Source: JASFRS01 sp050114795
GTDB taxonomy: Bacteria; Pseudomonadota; Alphaproteobacteria; Sphingomonadales; CAKZYD01
Direction of reading: 5' to 3'
Length of the DNA: 43,588 nucleotides
Assembly (NCBI GenBank): GCA_050114795.1
Contig: JASFRS010000001.1
Coordinates: 1-43,588 of the forward strand
Part shown: positions 26,405-34,978 of the stretch, one piece after another
Position numbering within the stretch: the stretch's first letter is position 1
Layout of the letters: every line of letters starts with the position of its first letter
The notes under the pieces: model-generated
Databases searched by the model: none
The model's input: only the letters and a program-made list of their open reading frames with translations
Told to the model about the DNA's origin: nothing
Translations under genes and position numbers: made by a program

Positions 26405-27511
26405 ATGAATTTCGACTTCTCAACGGAGCAGGAAGAACTCCGCCGTCAGGTGGCCAAATTTTTCGAAACACAAGGGCGTTGCAGAGCTGCACGTGCGGTT
26501 CTTGATGGGGACCAGAATTATGATCGTGAGAGCTGGGCCAAAGCGGCTGAAATGGGCTGGCTGGGGGCTGCAATTGAAGAAAATTACGGCGGCGTTGGCT
26601 TAGGCTATCTTGAATTATGCGTGCTTTTTGAAGAAGTCGGTCGCGCCATGAGCCCTATTCCTTATGCTTCAACAATATTTGCAGCGGAGGCCATTAGAAA
26701 GGCAGGCAGTCCAGCCCAAAAGGAAAAATACCTACCGCGAATTGTGGATGGCAGCGTCATTGCTTGCTGTGCGTTTTTTGAGCCGGGACAACGTGACATC
26801 AGCGGGTCTGTGAAAACTATCTGTCAGAACGAAAAATTAACCGGGGAAAAAGCGCCAGTTTCTGATTTGACACTTGCAGACCTAGCTATTGTCAGTGCGC
26901 AGGGTGAACACGGTCTTGATCTTTATGTGGTGGACCTAAATACTCAAGGTATTGAGTGTGAAAATTTAGAGGCTGTGGAACTGGTGCGTCCCCAGGGTCA
27001 CTTGAAGCTGGATAGCGTTTCTGCGGAGCGCCTGGGCGATGCAGGGCAAGGCGCTGAGCATCTTCGTCATCTTCTCGACATTCAGGCTGTATTGACAGCT
27101 TTTGAACAAATTGGCAGCGCTGAAGCAGCGATGACAATGAGCCTTGATTATGCGAAAGATCGTCATGCTTTTGGGCGTCCAATTGGTGGCAATCAGGCGG
27201 TTAAGCACAAATTGGCGGATATGTTTGTGAAAAACCAATTGGCTCGCTCGCACGCCTATTATGGGGCTTGGGCGCTGGCTTCTGATGCACCTGAATTACC
27301 ACGTGCGGCCGCTGGTGCTCATCTCGCTGCAAGTGAAGCCCTGGATTATGCCGGCCAAGAAAGCGTGGAAATACATGGGGGCATTGGTTTTACCTGGGAA
27401 TCTGATTGCCAGTTTTTTTACCGCCGTGCGCGCCTGTTATCGCAAAACTTAGGGGCCAAGTCCTATTGGGTGGAACAATTGATAGCGCAACTGCGCGGAC
27501 GAAATAGATAA
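26405..27511 (+). CDS. Acyl-CoA dehydrogenase family protein (short partner subunit)
   Basis: A 368-residue acyl-CoA dehydrogenase-fold protein: MNFDFSTEQEELRRQVAKFFE at the start, LGYLELCVLFEEVGRAMSPIP, DRHAFGRPIGGNQAVKHKLADM and EIHGGIGFTWE at the C-terminus. It lies 11 bp upstream of a second dehydrogenase gene. Pairs of unequal dehydrogenases in this order resemble the heteromeric enzymes known from steroid and side-chain catabolism in Actinobacteria; partner identity is inferred. The oxidised acyl chain cannot be read from sequence. Confidence 0.9.
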   Translation: MNFDFSTEQEELRRQVAKFFETQGRCRAARAVLDGDQNYDRESWAKAAEMGWLGAAIEENYGGVGLGYLELCVLFEEVGRAMSPIPYASTIFAAEAIRKAGSPAQKEKYLPRIVDGSVIACCAFFEPGQRDISGSVKTICQNEKLTGEKAPVSDLTLADLAIVSAQGEHGLDLYVVDLNTQGIECENLEAVELVRPQGHLKLDSVSAERLGDAGQGAEHLRHLLDIQAVLTAFEQIGSAEAAMTMSLDYAKDRHAFGRPIGGNQAVKHKLADMFVKNQLARSHAYYGAWALASDAPELPRAAAGAHLAASEALDYAGQESVEIHGGIGFTWESDCQFFYRRARLLSQNLGAKSYWVEQLIAQLRGRNR

Positions 27512-27522
27512 GGAGCTAAGCC

Positions 27523-28737
27523 ATGGACTTTGAAGATACCAAAAGCGAAGCAGACTATCGCGCGCAGGTTAGAAGCTGGCTTGAGGCCAATGCGGAGGAT
27601 TATCGCAACGCTCCTGCGAAAGCCTGGGAAGAAGATGAGTTTGTTGAGCGTGCCAAGGCCTGGCAGGCGCAGAAAATGCAAGCTGGCTATGTAGCTATAA
27701 CGTGGCCCAAGGAAATCGGCGGTCAAGGTGGCACACCTATCCAGCAGGTTATTTTTTCACAGGAAGAAAGCAAATATCATGTACCACTAGGCTTGTTTGA
27801 AATCGGCCTTGGCATGTGTATTCCCACAGTTGTTAAACATGGAACAGCGGACCACGCTAAACGCTATGTCCCGCCCGCCCTTTTAGGGAAAGAGGTCTGG
27901 TGCCAGCTTTTCTCGGAGCCTGCCGCAGGCTCTGATCTGGCCGGTATTCGTACCAAGGCTGTACGTGACGGAGATAACTGGGTTATTAATGGCCAAAAAG
28001 TCTGGACCAGTTGGGGCCATCGGGCGGATTATGGGATTTTAATCACGCGGACGGACTTTAATGTGCCCAAACATAAGGGCATGACGATGTTCTTCCTGGA
28101 TATGAAAAGTCCGGGTGTGGAGGTTCGCCCTATTAAACAAATGTCTGGGGCGTCCAATTTCAATGAAGTGTTTTTCAATGATGTCGTCATTCCGGATAGC
28201 CAGCGTTTAGGTGATGTGGGCGATGGCTGGCGTGTCTCCTTGACGACTTTGATGAATGAAAGGCTTGCTGTTGGCGGTAAACCCTCATCCGCGCCTGCCG
28301 CCGGGGATTTCGTGCAATTGGCTGAATATTTTGATGCCGTGGATGATGGCAGTGTGAAGCAGGCCATAGCGGATTTTTATTTAAAAGATGAAGGGGTTCG
28401 TTTGACCCGCATGCGCGCCTTAACGGCACTATCGCGCGGACAGCTTCCAGGGCCTGAAGCATCACTGGGTAAATTGGTGATTGCGAAAGCTTTGCAGGAT
28501 GGTGGGCAGGCGGTTATGGATATGGCTGGTCCAGCAGGCCTTATCAGGGATAAGCAAAACGCCCCAGCTTTAGACAAATGGCAGGCGTCATATATCTGGT
28601 CGGCTGGATTGCGGATCGCTGGTGGCACGGATGAGATTTTGCGCAATATTATCGCTGAGCGTGTGCTTGGCCTACCGGGGGATGTGCGGGTGGATAAAGA
28701 CAAAGCCTTTAACGAACTCCCGACTGGGAAATCCTAA
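27523..28737 (+). CDS. Acyl-CoA dehydrogenase
   Basis: A 404-residue FAD-dependent acyl-CoA dehydrogenase with WLEANAEDYRNAP near the start, the FAD-binding LFSEPAAGSDLAGIRTKAVRDGDNWVING read in parts, KVWTSWGHRADYGILI and the C-terminal AGGTDEILRNIIAERVLGLP. The C-terminal element reads AGGTDEI rather than the YEGT of classical medium-chain enzymes, so the catalytic base must lie elsewhere or be supplied by the partner subunit. AAGGAG precedes the ATG by 8 bases. It forms a tight pair with the preceding gene. A terminator-like hairpin follows the stop at 28772-28803. Confidence 0.93.
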   Translation: MDFEDTKSEADYRAQVRSWLEANAEDYRNAPAKAWEEDEFVERAKAWQAQKMQAGYVAITWPKEIGGQGGTPIQQVIFSQEESKYHVPLGLFEIGLGMCIPTVVKHGTADHAKRYVPPALLGKEVWCQLFSEPAAGSDLAGIRTKAVRDGDNWVINGQKVWTSWGHRADYGILITRTDFNVPKHKGMTMFFLDMKSPGVEVRPIKQMSGASNFNEVFFNDVVIPDSQRLGDVGDGWRVSLTTLMNERLAVGGKPSSAPAAGDFVQLAEYFDAVDDGSVKQAIADFYLKDEGVRLTRMRALTALSRGQLPGPEASLGKLVIAKALQDGGQAVMDMAGPAGLIRDKQNAPALDKWQASYIWSAGLRIAGGTDEILRNIIAERVLGLPGDVRVDKDKAFNELPTGKS

Positions 28738-28771
28738 GCTTAGATTGCGCTTCAGGTGAAAGATGATTAAG

Positions 28772-28803
28772 CAGGGCTCCAATCTTTATTGGCTGGAGCC
28801 CTG
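28772..28803 (+). promoter_or_regulatory. 10-bp hairpin that covers the ribosome site of the next gene
   Basis: Perfect arms CAGGGCTCCA and TGGAGCCCTG around a 12-base loop, followed by ATTTGTCTT. It may end the dehydrogenase transcript, but its right arm also contains the GGAG ribosome site (28795-28798) of the TTG-started flavoprotein gene three bases later. In an upstream-initiated mRNA this would hide the ribosome site. Confidence 0.6.
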
Positions 28804-28805
28804 AT

Positions 28806-29981
28806 TTGTCTTGGGATGTTATTATTATTGGTGCAGGTGCTGCAGGCATGATGTGTGCTGCGGTTGCTGGGCAACGTGGTCGACGTGTGCTGCTTTTAGA
28901 TCATGCAAAAAAACCTGGGGAAAAGGTTCGGATATCAGGCGGTGGGCGCTGTAATTTTACGAATATGCATTCAATGCCCGCGAATTTCCTCTCCCAAAAT
29001 CCTCATTTCATGAAATCAGCCCTAAAGCGTTATAGGCCGCAGGATTTTATCGCTTTGGTGGAGCGTTATGGCATCGCCTATCATGAGAAAACGCTTGGGC
29101 AGCTTTTTTGCGACGGCTCTTCACAGCAGATTATTGATATGCTTTTGCAGGAATGTGAGAAGGCTCAAGTTGAACTTAAGCTTGATACCCATGTTGAACG
29201 CGTTGAATTTCGCGATGATCTTTTCCAAATAGCCACAAATAGGGGTGAATTTTCAGCACCTGCACTGGTCATCGCGACTGGCGGTAAATCCATTCCTAAA
29301 ATGGGGGCAACAGGCTTTGGTTATGATATTGCGCGGCAGTTTGGTTTGAACATTGTTACACCGCGCGCTGGATTGGTCCCCCTAACCTTCACAGGCGAAA
29401 TAGCTACATCTCTGGCCAGCCTGTCTGGCGTTTCCGTTGATGCAGTAGTGACCTGCAATGGCGCGCGTTTTAGAGAAGGTTTGTTGTTTACGCACAGAGG
29501 ATTATCGGGCCCGTCTATATTGCAGATTTCATCTTATTGGCGGGAAGGGGACGAAATTGCGGTGAATCTTGCGCCTGATATTTCGCTTTTTGATGAATTG
29601 AAAGCTAAGCGAAAAAGTGATGGAAAAAAGACTCTTGCCAGTCATCTGCATAATTATTTGCCCAAGCGCGTGATTGAATTTTTAGGCGATAATGAGGTGC
29701 AGAAAATGCGCCTGGCAGATGTGTCCGATAAACAATTGCGTGGTGAGGTCGAGCGTTTTCAAAGCTGGAAAATCACACCTCAAGGCAGCGAAGGTTATCG
29801 GACTGCTGAAGTCACATTGGGCGGCATTGATACTGCTGAATTATCGTCAAAGACTATGGAATCTGCCAAGCAAAAGGGCTTATATTTTATTGGTGAGGTT
29901 GTCGATGTAACTGGCCATTTAGGCGGGCATAATTTCCAATGGGCCTGGGCTTCCGCCGTGGCTGCAGGAAATGCCCTTTAA
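28806..29981 (+). CDS. HI0933/BaiN-family FAD-dependent oxidoreductase
   Basis: A 391-residue flavoprotein of the HI0933-like (BaiN/RdsA-type) family. The N-terminal dinucleotide fold is MSWDVIIIGAGAAGMMCA. Next comes the family's signature KVRISGGGRCNFTNMH, then ALVIATGGKSIPKMGATGFGYDIA and the C-terminal GEVVDVTGHLGGHNFQWAWASAVAAG. Because the Rossmann strand begins at the fourth residue, the start must be the TTG at 28806; no ATG fits. A GGAG ribosome site lies 8 bases upstream, inside a hairpin. The family's reaction is only partly known (flavin-dependent reductions). Confidence 0.9.
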   Translation: MSWDVIIIGAGAAGMMCAAVAGQRGRRVLLLDHAKKPGEKVRISGGGRCNFTNMHSMPANFLSQNPHFMKSALKRYRPQDFIALVERYGIAYHEKTLGQLFCDGSSQQIIDMLLQECEKAQVELKLDTHVERVEFRDDLFQIATNRGEFSAPALVIATGGKSIPKMGATGFGYDIARQFGLNIVTPRAGLVPLTFTGEIATSLASLSGVSVDAVVTCNGARFREGLLFTHRGLSGPSILQISSYWREGDEIAVNLAPDISLFDELKAKRKSDGKKTLASHLHNYLPKRVIEFLGDNEVQKMRLADVSDKQLRGEVERFQSWKITPQGSEGYRTAEVTLGGIDTAELSSKTMESAKQKGLYFIGEVVDVTGHLGGHNFQWAWASAVAAGNAL

Positions 29982-30043
29982 GGGTGTTCCTATCATAAGT
30001 TATAGTGTTTGCGTCTGTAGCGTAGCGTATTTTCCATGATGTT

Positions 30044-30064
30044 GGACTATGGGGGGGATAGTCC
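30044..30064 (+). promoter_or_regulatory. Hairpin with a seven-G loop directly before a start codon
   Basis: GGACTAT and ATAGTCC form a perfect 7-bp stem with the loop GGGGGGG, ending at the base before the ATG at 30065. The G-run is the only ribosome-site-like sequence, so it would be displayed in the loop while the stem touches the start codon. Confidence 0.5.
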
Positions 30065-30730
30065 ATGTTTGAGCATGATGTCCTGCGCTGGCTGCATGTC
30101 CTCGCATTCGGGTATTGGATTGGCGGGGAGTTGGGGGTTTTCCACGCATCTCATATGGTGGTGAATCGAAATTTAGATGTTGATGAGCGGTTACGTCATA
30201 TGGAGGTCGCTTACCGCATTGATATTGTACACCGTTTCGCGATTATCTTTTTGTTAGCTCTCGGCCTTCACATGGGTTTCAATCTGGGTATTCAGCCATT
30301 GGGAGGCATGTGGTTGGTCGCCATGTGGGTGCTGGTGGCAATTTGGTGCGCCTTGACCTGGATGACCTTTGCAAAGCGTGGTAGTGATTTGGGTTTGCTC
30401 CTGACCCGTATTGATGATCGTATTCGCTATATATTGATGCCCACACTCATTGGCCTAGGGCTTTGGTCACTCATTTATGGCGAGCCGTTTTCTGCCAAAT
30501 GGTATTCGGCTAAAGTACTAATATTTGGCACGATCTTCATCATTGGACTTTATATGCGAAAGGTCATGCAGCGTTGGATTTTGATTTTTCGTGAAATGAA
30601 ACAAAATGGTTCTAAACCGGAGCTAGAAGATGTCTTATCAACCGATATGAAGGTTGCTGTGCGTTTGGCTTATGTGTATTGGGTGGCAATCATAGGCATT
30701 GCGTTCCTTGGTGTGACCAAGCCCTTTTAA
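30065..30730 (+). CDS. Multi-pass integral membrane protein
   Basis: A 221-residue membrane protein with about six hydrophobic segments, and no signal or enzyme motif that I can name with certainty. Histidines lie near membrane helices (WLHVLAF, FHASHMV, DIVHRFA, LGLHMGF), a pattern found in CopD/DUF2269-like or haem-binding membrane proteins; this is only a suggestion. The start at 30065 is preceded by a hairpin with a G7 loop. Its 3' end is 53 bp from the convergent TonB-receptor gene, with a terminator between. Confidence 0.75.
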   Translation: MFEHDVLRWLHVLAFGYWIGGELGVFHASHMVVNRNLDVDERLRHMEVAYRIDIVHRFAIIFLLALGLHMGFNLGIQPLGGMWLVAMWVLVAIWCALTWMTFAKRGSDLGLLLTRIDDRIRYILMPTLIGLGLWSLIYGEPFSAKWYSAKVLIFGTIFIIGLYMRKVMQRWILIFREMKQNGSKPELEDVLSTDMKVAVRLAYVYWVAIIGIAFLGVTKPF

Positions 30731-30757
30731 GTAAAAGAAAGGGCGCCGAAGCGCCCT
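30731..30757 (-). terminator. Rho-independent terminator of the TonB-receptor gene
   Basis: Read on the minus strand: AGGGCGC-TTCG-GCGCCCT, a 7-bp GC-rich stem with a stable TTCG tetraloop, followed by TTCTTTTAC. It lies about 26 bp after the receptor stop and is the clearest terminator of the window. On the plus strand it can also block read-through from the membrane protein, although no T-run follows there. Confidence 0.85.
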
Positions 30758-30783
30758 AACTTAGTCTCTATGATCCATAATTT

Positions 30784-33306
30784 TTAGAAGTTGTAACGCG
30801 CCCGGAAATAGTAATATCCGCCGTTAAAGCCATAAGGTGATGTTTCTGGAAATTTGGATCCCACTACACCACTGAACGGGTTTAGGTCTGGCGTGTTGTC
30901 AAAGACGTTTTCAGCGCCTACAGCAAGCTCTAGACCTTCAAGCACGGTAACACCAACTTCGACATCGGCTGTGATTTCAGATCCAGCAACGAAGCCCAGG
31001 GTCCCGTCATCAAGGTGGGCTTCGTAGAACTTGCCATAGTAGTTCAGGCGAATAAGCCCGCGGAACCAGTCTTGCAAATGCGTCAGGCCAAGATTTGCGC
31101 GGTAGCGCGGTAAACCCTCTTCAATCTGGCGTTCTGTAGTTGCGTCAATCAGGCCACGTTCAGAATTGCCAACCTTGGTTTTCGTCCAGTTCCCGGCGAA
31201 ATTGATATCAGTATCGCCACCGAACAAATCCAGAGGATAAGTGGCAACGATGTCAACACCGCGGGTTGTGGTATCAAAGTCATTGGCAAAGAAGCGGAAG
31301 GCAGCAAAGGCGCTGGCGCCGGTTATGCCTTGCGCCTCAAGTGCGGCTGCTTCTGCCGGTGTAAGTTCGATACTAGATGTTTGTGCAATGCGGTCTTCCA
31401 CTTTGATGCGGAAGAAATCGACCGTGATATTCAAGTCACCAACATCAAGCGCACTGCCAACGGTGAAGCTACGGCTTTTTTCAGGGCCGAGTGGTTCGCC
31501 ACCAAATTCCAGTGCCAAAGGCAAAGTGGGAGGAACTGTCCCACGGTTAATTAATCGGCCATTTTCAAACACCGTTGAAATATTGGTCACATTGGATTGG
31601 CCCGGCGTTGGTGCGCGGAAACCTGTTGAATAAGTGCCGCGAAAACTTAGGTTGTCGGTTGCTTTCCAAAGTGCGGAGAATTTCCCATTCGTTGTTGTGC
31701 CGAAATCACTAAAGTCTTCGACACGACCGGCAACGCCAAGAACCAAATCTTCGGTCACATCCGCTTCTAAATCGATGTAGAATGCGATGTTTTTACGATC
31801 GAATTCACCAGCAATATCTGGGCTGAAGCCGGAGAAGCCGTTGGAGCCAGGTGTGAAACCTTGAGATGCCAAGGGCTCAGATGCAAAGCTTGCACTGTCA
31901 CCTGGTTGGATTTCGAATTGTTCTTCGCGCCATTCGAAACCTGCGGCGACGTTCAGCGGTGAGGCAAAATAATCAACTTCAATCGGATAGCTGACGTCGA
32001 TATTTACTTGCTTCTCAAGTTGAACATATGTGCCAGGCTCAAATGTCGTAGGCGTATTTGGGCCTAAAGCTGCGTTTACCGTATTGCGAATGACAAAGTC
32101 AATTTCATTGCGACCGGCACTAGCGCTGATGTCATAGGTCAGTCCAAAGTCTAACTCACCACGAACGCCACCGGTGCCAGCTATGTCATTCAAGCGACCG
32201 CCAAAGCGGGGGGTAAAGCCACCCGGAAACAGCTCATTAAATACAAAGCAATTTGGGTCGTCGATAACCAGTTGTAACGCTGCATCATCACCAACCGGAA
32301 CAACAGGGCAGGCAATGCCATCGTCCGGTGTTAAATCACCGACCAGGCGCGTGACGCCACCGTCGTTTGAATAAACACCGCCGCGCGTATCCGGATTCCT
32401 GAAGAAGAAGCCGCCATCGACCCGCCGTTGGGCGTAGTTACCGAAGGCATAAACTTCCATATTATCGCTAGCTTGGACGCCAAAGTTGAAGAAAATTTTA
32501 TAATCATTATCAATTTCTGGAGAACCCCAAGTCTGTGCAAAAGGTTGGCGCACAGCGGTATTGCCGGCATCAATCAAGGCTTGAGCATCATCACGCTGGA
32601 CAGAGCGGACGGTTTCATCTGCTTCGCGGAATTCGAAGGACAAATTAAGATAACCATCATCCGTCACAGGCAAGCCAATGTTGCCTGCAATTTGATATTG
32701 GTCGCCATCCCCTTCATAGGTAGAGCCATATTTGACTTCAACGCTACCGCCTTCTGGGTCGTCACGGAGTACAAAGTTTAAAACACCGGCAATGGCATCA
32801 GCGCCATATTGCGCAGCCGCACCGTCGCGAAGCACATCAACGCGCTCAAGCGCGATAGCTGGGATGACGGAAATATCCGGACCTTGGGCACCATCGGCTA
32901 AGCCTTGACCCAGGAATGTGATGACAGCGGCGCGGTGACGACGTTTGCCATTGACCAAAATCAAAGTGCTATCGGGTGGGAGCCCGCGTAAATTGGCGGG
33001 GCGAATGAAAGTTGCCGCATCACTGATTGGTTGGGGCCGTACATTATAGGACGGGACCAGGTTACGGATGAGGTTCGCAACATCGCTGTCGCCTTGATTG
33101 ACGAATTGCTCAGCAGTAATAACGTCAACAGGCGAAGGTGTGTCCGCGGGTGAGCGCGCTGCGCGCCGCGAACCAGTAATAACAATTTCTTCAGCTGGAG
33201 CTGCAACATCTTGTTCTTGTGCGGCATCCTGGGCATTGGCGGCCGGCCAGGCGAAGTTCGCCAATATCAAAGCCGAAACCGTCGAGTGAAGAGCAACTTT
33301 TTTCAT
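30784..33306 (-). CDS. TonB-dependent outer-membrane receptor
   Basis: An outer-membrane beta-barrel transporter powered through TonB. The start at 33306 (MKKVALHSTVSALILANFAWPAANAQ) gives 840 residues; it has GGGGA six bases upstream, while the ATG at 33318 lacks such a site. A signal peptide is followed by a TonB-box-like EEIVITGSR near residue 40, then the plug domain (DTPSPVDVITAEQF, NLRGLPPDSTLILVNGKRRHRA, VDVLRDGAAAQYGADAIAGVLNFVLR). The barrel ends YYYFRARYNF with the terminal Phe typical of outer-membrane proteins. The substrate is unknown; no siderophore genes lie nearby. The ~250-bp upstream region contains an inverted repeat. Confidence 0.95.
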   Translation of the reverse strand: MKKVALHSTVSALILANFAWPAANAQDAAQEQDVAAPAEEIVITGSRRAARSPADTPSPVDVITAEQFVNQGDSDVANLIRNLVPSYNVRPQPISDAATFIRPANLRGLPPDSTLILVNGKRRHRAAVITFLGQGLADGAQGPDISVIPAIALERVDVLRDGAAAQYGADAIAGVLNFVLRDDPEGGSVEVKYGSTYEGDGDQYQIAGNIGLPVTDDGYLNLSFEFREADETVRSVQRDDAQALIDAGNTAVRQPFAQTWGSPEIDNDYKIFFNFGVQASDNMEVYAFGNYAQRRVDGGFFFRNPDTRGGVYSNDGGVTRLVGDLTPDDGIACPVVPVGDDAALQLVIDDPNCFVFNELFPGGFTPRFGGRLNDIAGTGGVRGELDFGLTYDISASAGRNEIDFVIRNTVNAALGPNTPTTFEPGTYVQLEKQVNIDVSYPIEVDYFASPLNVAAGFEWREEQFEIQPGDSASFASEPLASQGFTPGSNGFSGFSPDIAGEFDRKNIAFYIDLEADVTEDLVLGVAGRVEDFSDFGTTTNGKFSALWKATDNLSFRGTYSTGFRAPTPGQSNVTNISTVFENGRLINRGTVPPTLPLALEFGGEPLGPEKSRSFTVGSALDVGDLNITVDFFRIKVEDRIAQTSSIELTPAEAAALEAQGITGASAFAAFRFFANDFDTTTRGVDIVATYPLDLFGGDTDINFAGNWTKTKVGNSERGLIDATTERQIEEGLPRYRANLGLTHLQDWFRGLIRLNYYGKFYEAHLDDGTLGFVAGSEITADVEVGVTVLEGLELAVGAENVFDNTPDLNPFSGVVGSKFPETSPYGFNGGYYYFRARYNF

Positions 33307-33349
33307 ATTATTCCCCATGGAGAAATTTTGTTCGATTCGAATAATTTAA

Positions 33350-33384
33350 GCGTGAAAAAAGTAATCAGAGGTTATTATTCACGC
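33350..33384. promoter_or_regulatory. Inverted repeat upstream of the TonB-receptor gene
   Basis: GCGTGAA at 33350-33356 and TTCACGC at 33378-33384, 44 bp upstream of the receptor start, separated by an AT-rich spacer. The 250-bp gap (33307-33556) otherwise holds AT-rich sequence with no gene visible. This is a possible operator in the receptor promoter; it does not look like a classical Fur box. Confidence 0.4.
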
Positions 33385-33556
33385 AATCAAAATAAACAGT
33401 TTCCCCTATCGCAATAATGAAAATGAATGTATGTGTTGTTATTTCGCATCACAAAATTGCATGTAAAATGGTTGACAACTACATTTGGTTGATCGGAATG
33501 TGTGGGCAGGCCAGTCAATTGGCTCATGCTTGTTGTCGTTTTTTAAGACTTGAATT

Positions 33557-34969
33557 TTAGCGGAGGAGTTTTCCTGGGTTCAGGATGTGATCTGGGTCTA
33601 AAACCGCTTTGATTTTGCGCATGATTTCCACATTTTGCGGCTTATGTTTGGCAAGCGCTTCTCGTTTTAAAGTGCCAATGCCGTGTTCGGCAGAGATGGA
33701 GCCATGGTGCTTGATGACAATATCATTTATCAAAGTATTCATTTCGTTCCAGCGATCCTTGAAAGTCCCATCGTCGTCCAACGGCTGCTGTAGATTATAG
33801 TGAATATTGCCGTCGCCGATATGACCGAATGCTACGACGCGAACACCTGGGCAGGCTCGTTCCGCGGCTTGCGTGGCTTCCTTTAGAAATGCTGGAACGG
33901 ATGAAACGGGTACGGAAACATCATGTTTGATGCTTGTGCCTTCCGCCCGTTCAGCCTCGGAAATAGCATGGCGCATACGCCAGAGATTTTCTGCCTGCCA
34001 GTCCGAGGTTGCAATCGTGCCGTCAAAGACCTGCCCGCGATCTAGTCCAGAGGTTAGTAGTTTCTCACAAAAAGATTGTAGGTCTGCATCGCTTTGTGAG
34101 CTGCTGGCTTCCAGCAATACATACCAGGGATAAGGTTGAATCAGCGGGTCCGTCGTTGCTGGAATATGTTTGAATACGAGATCCAAAGCGCTGCGTGGCA
34201 TGAGTTCGAATGAGGTGATGAGATCGCCACTGGCCTCTCTCGCCGCAGCTAAAAGTTCGACGGCAGCTTGGGGTGAAGCTACGGCTGCTAAAGCTGTCAG
34301 TTTTTTTCGATGAGCAGGGAATAGCTTCAAGGTTGCAGCAGTGATGATACCCAATGTCCCTTCGGCACCAATAAAAAGCTGTTTGAGGTCATAACCTGTA
34401 TTGTCTTTACGAAGGGCAGTTAGACCATCCCATATTGTGCCGTCTGCCAATACGACTTCCAGCCCCAAGACAAGGTCACGCGTATTGCCATATTTCAAAA
34501 CGGAGACACCACCTGCGTTAGTGGAAATAATGCCGCCTATCTGTGCGCTCCCTTCCGAGCCAATGGATAGAGGAAACAGGCGGTCATGCTCATTGGCTAA
34601 ATCCTGTGCTTCCTGAAGTGTTGTCCCTGCATTGACAGTGAGTGTGTAATTTAGCGGATCGATATTGCGAACACCCTTCATGCGGTCAAGCGAGAGAAGA
34701 ATTTCATCACCGCTACTGTTGGGTGTGCCGCCACCAACAAGCCCTGTATTACCCCCTTGGGGCACGACAGGGATTGTATATTCCGTTGCGCAACGCATGA
34801 TACGCCTTACCTCGTCCGTCGATTTAGGGCGAAGAAGAATAGCGGTTTGACCTGAATGCAGGCGTCGCCAATCTGTCAAATAAGGCTCCAAAACTGCAGC
34901 GTCTGTAGACCAGCCGGATGGGCCGACGATGCGCCTTAGTCTCTCCATTGCCTGTGCTGGTGGTTTCAT
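33557..34969 (-). CDS. FAD-linked 2-hydroxyacid dehydrogenase (GlcD/D-2-hydroxyglutarate dehydrogenase family)
   Basis: A 470-residue VAO-type flavoenzyme. The FAD-binding PCMH domain contains VVPQGGNTGLVGGGTPNSSGDEI, TVNAGTTLQEAQDLA, SIGSEGSAQIGGIISTNAGGV and YGNTRDLVLGLEVVLADG. The C-terminal FAD-oxidase domain ends with FGHIGDGNIHYNL, the metal-binding histidine motif, and SAEHGIGTLKREAL. These features fit D-2-hydroxyglutarate or D-lactate dehydrogenase relatives; the exact acid cannot be decided. The gene starts 9 bp after the stop of the Sua5-type gene, so it is probably cotranscribed. Confidence 0.93.
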   Translation of the reverse strand: MKPPAQAMERLRRIVGPSGWSTDAAVLEPYLTDWRRLHSGQTAILLRPKSTDEVRRIMRCATEYTIPVVPQGGNTGLVGGGTPNSSGDEILLSLDRMKGVRNIDPLNYTLTVNAGTTLQEAQDLANEHDRLFPLSIGSEGSAQIGGIISTNAGGVSVLKYGNTRDLVLGLEVVLADGTIWDGLTALRKDNTGYDLKQLFIGAEGTLGIITAATLKLFPAHRKKLTALAAVASPQAAVELLAAAREASGDLITSFELMPRSALDLVFKHIPATTDPLIQPYPWYVLLEASSSQSDADLQSFCEKLLTSGLDRGQVFDGTIATSDWQAENLWRMRHAISEAERAEGTSIKHDVSVPVSSVPAFLKEATQAAERACPGVRVVAFGHIGDGNIHYNLQQPLDDDGTFKDRWNEMNTLINDIVIKHHGSISAEHGIGTLKREALAKHKPQNVEIMRKIKAVLDPDHILNPGKLLR

Positions 34970-34978
34970 GGTCCTAGC

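Noticed and set aside
26262..26573. N-terminal extension of the membrane protein to 26573
   Set aside because: It would overlap the divergent dehydrogenase gene by about 170 bp and its residues look like noise; MHPISIT fits better.
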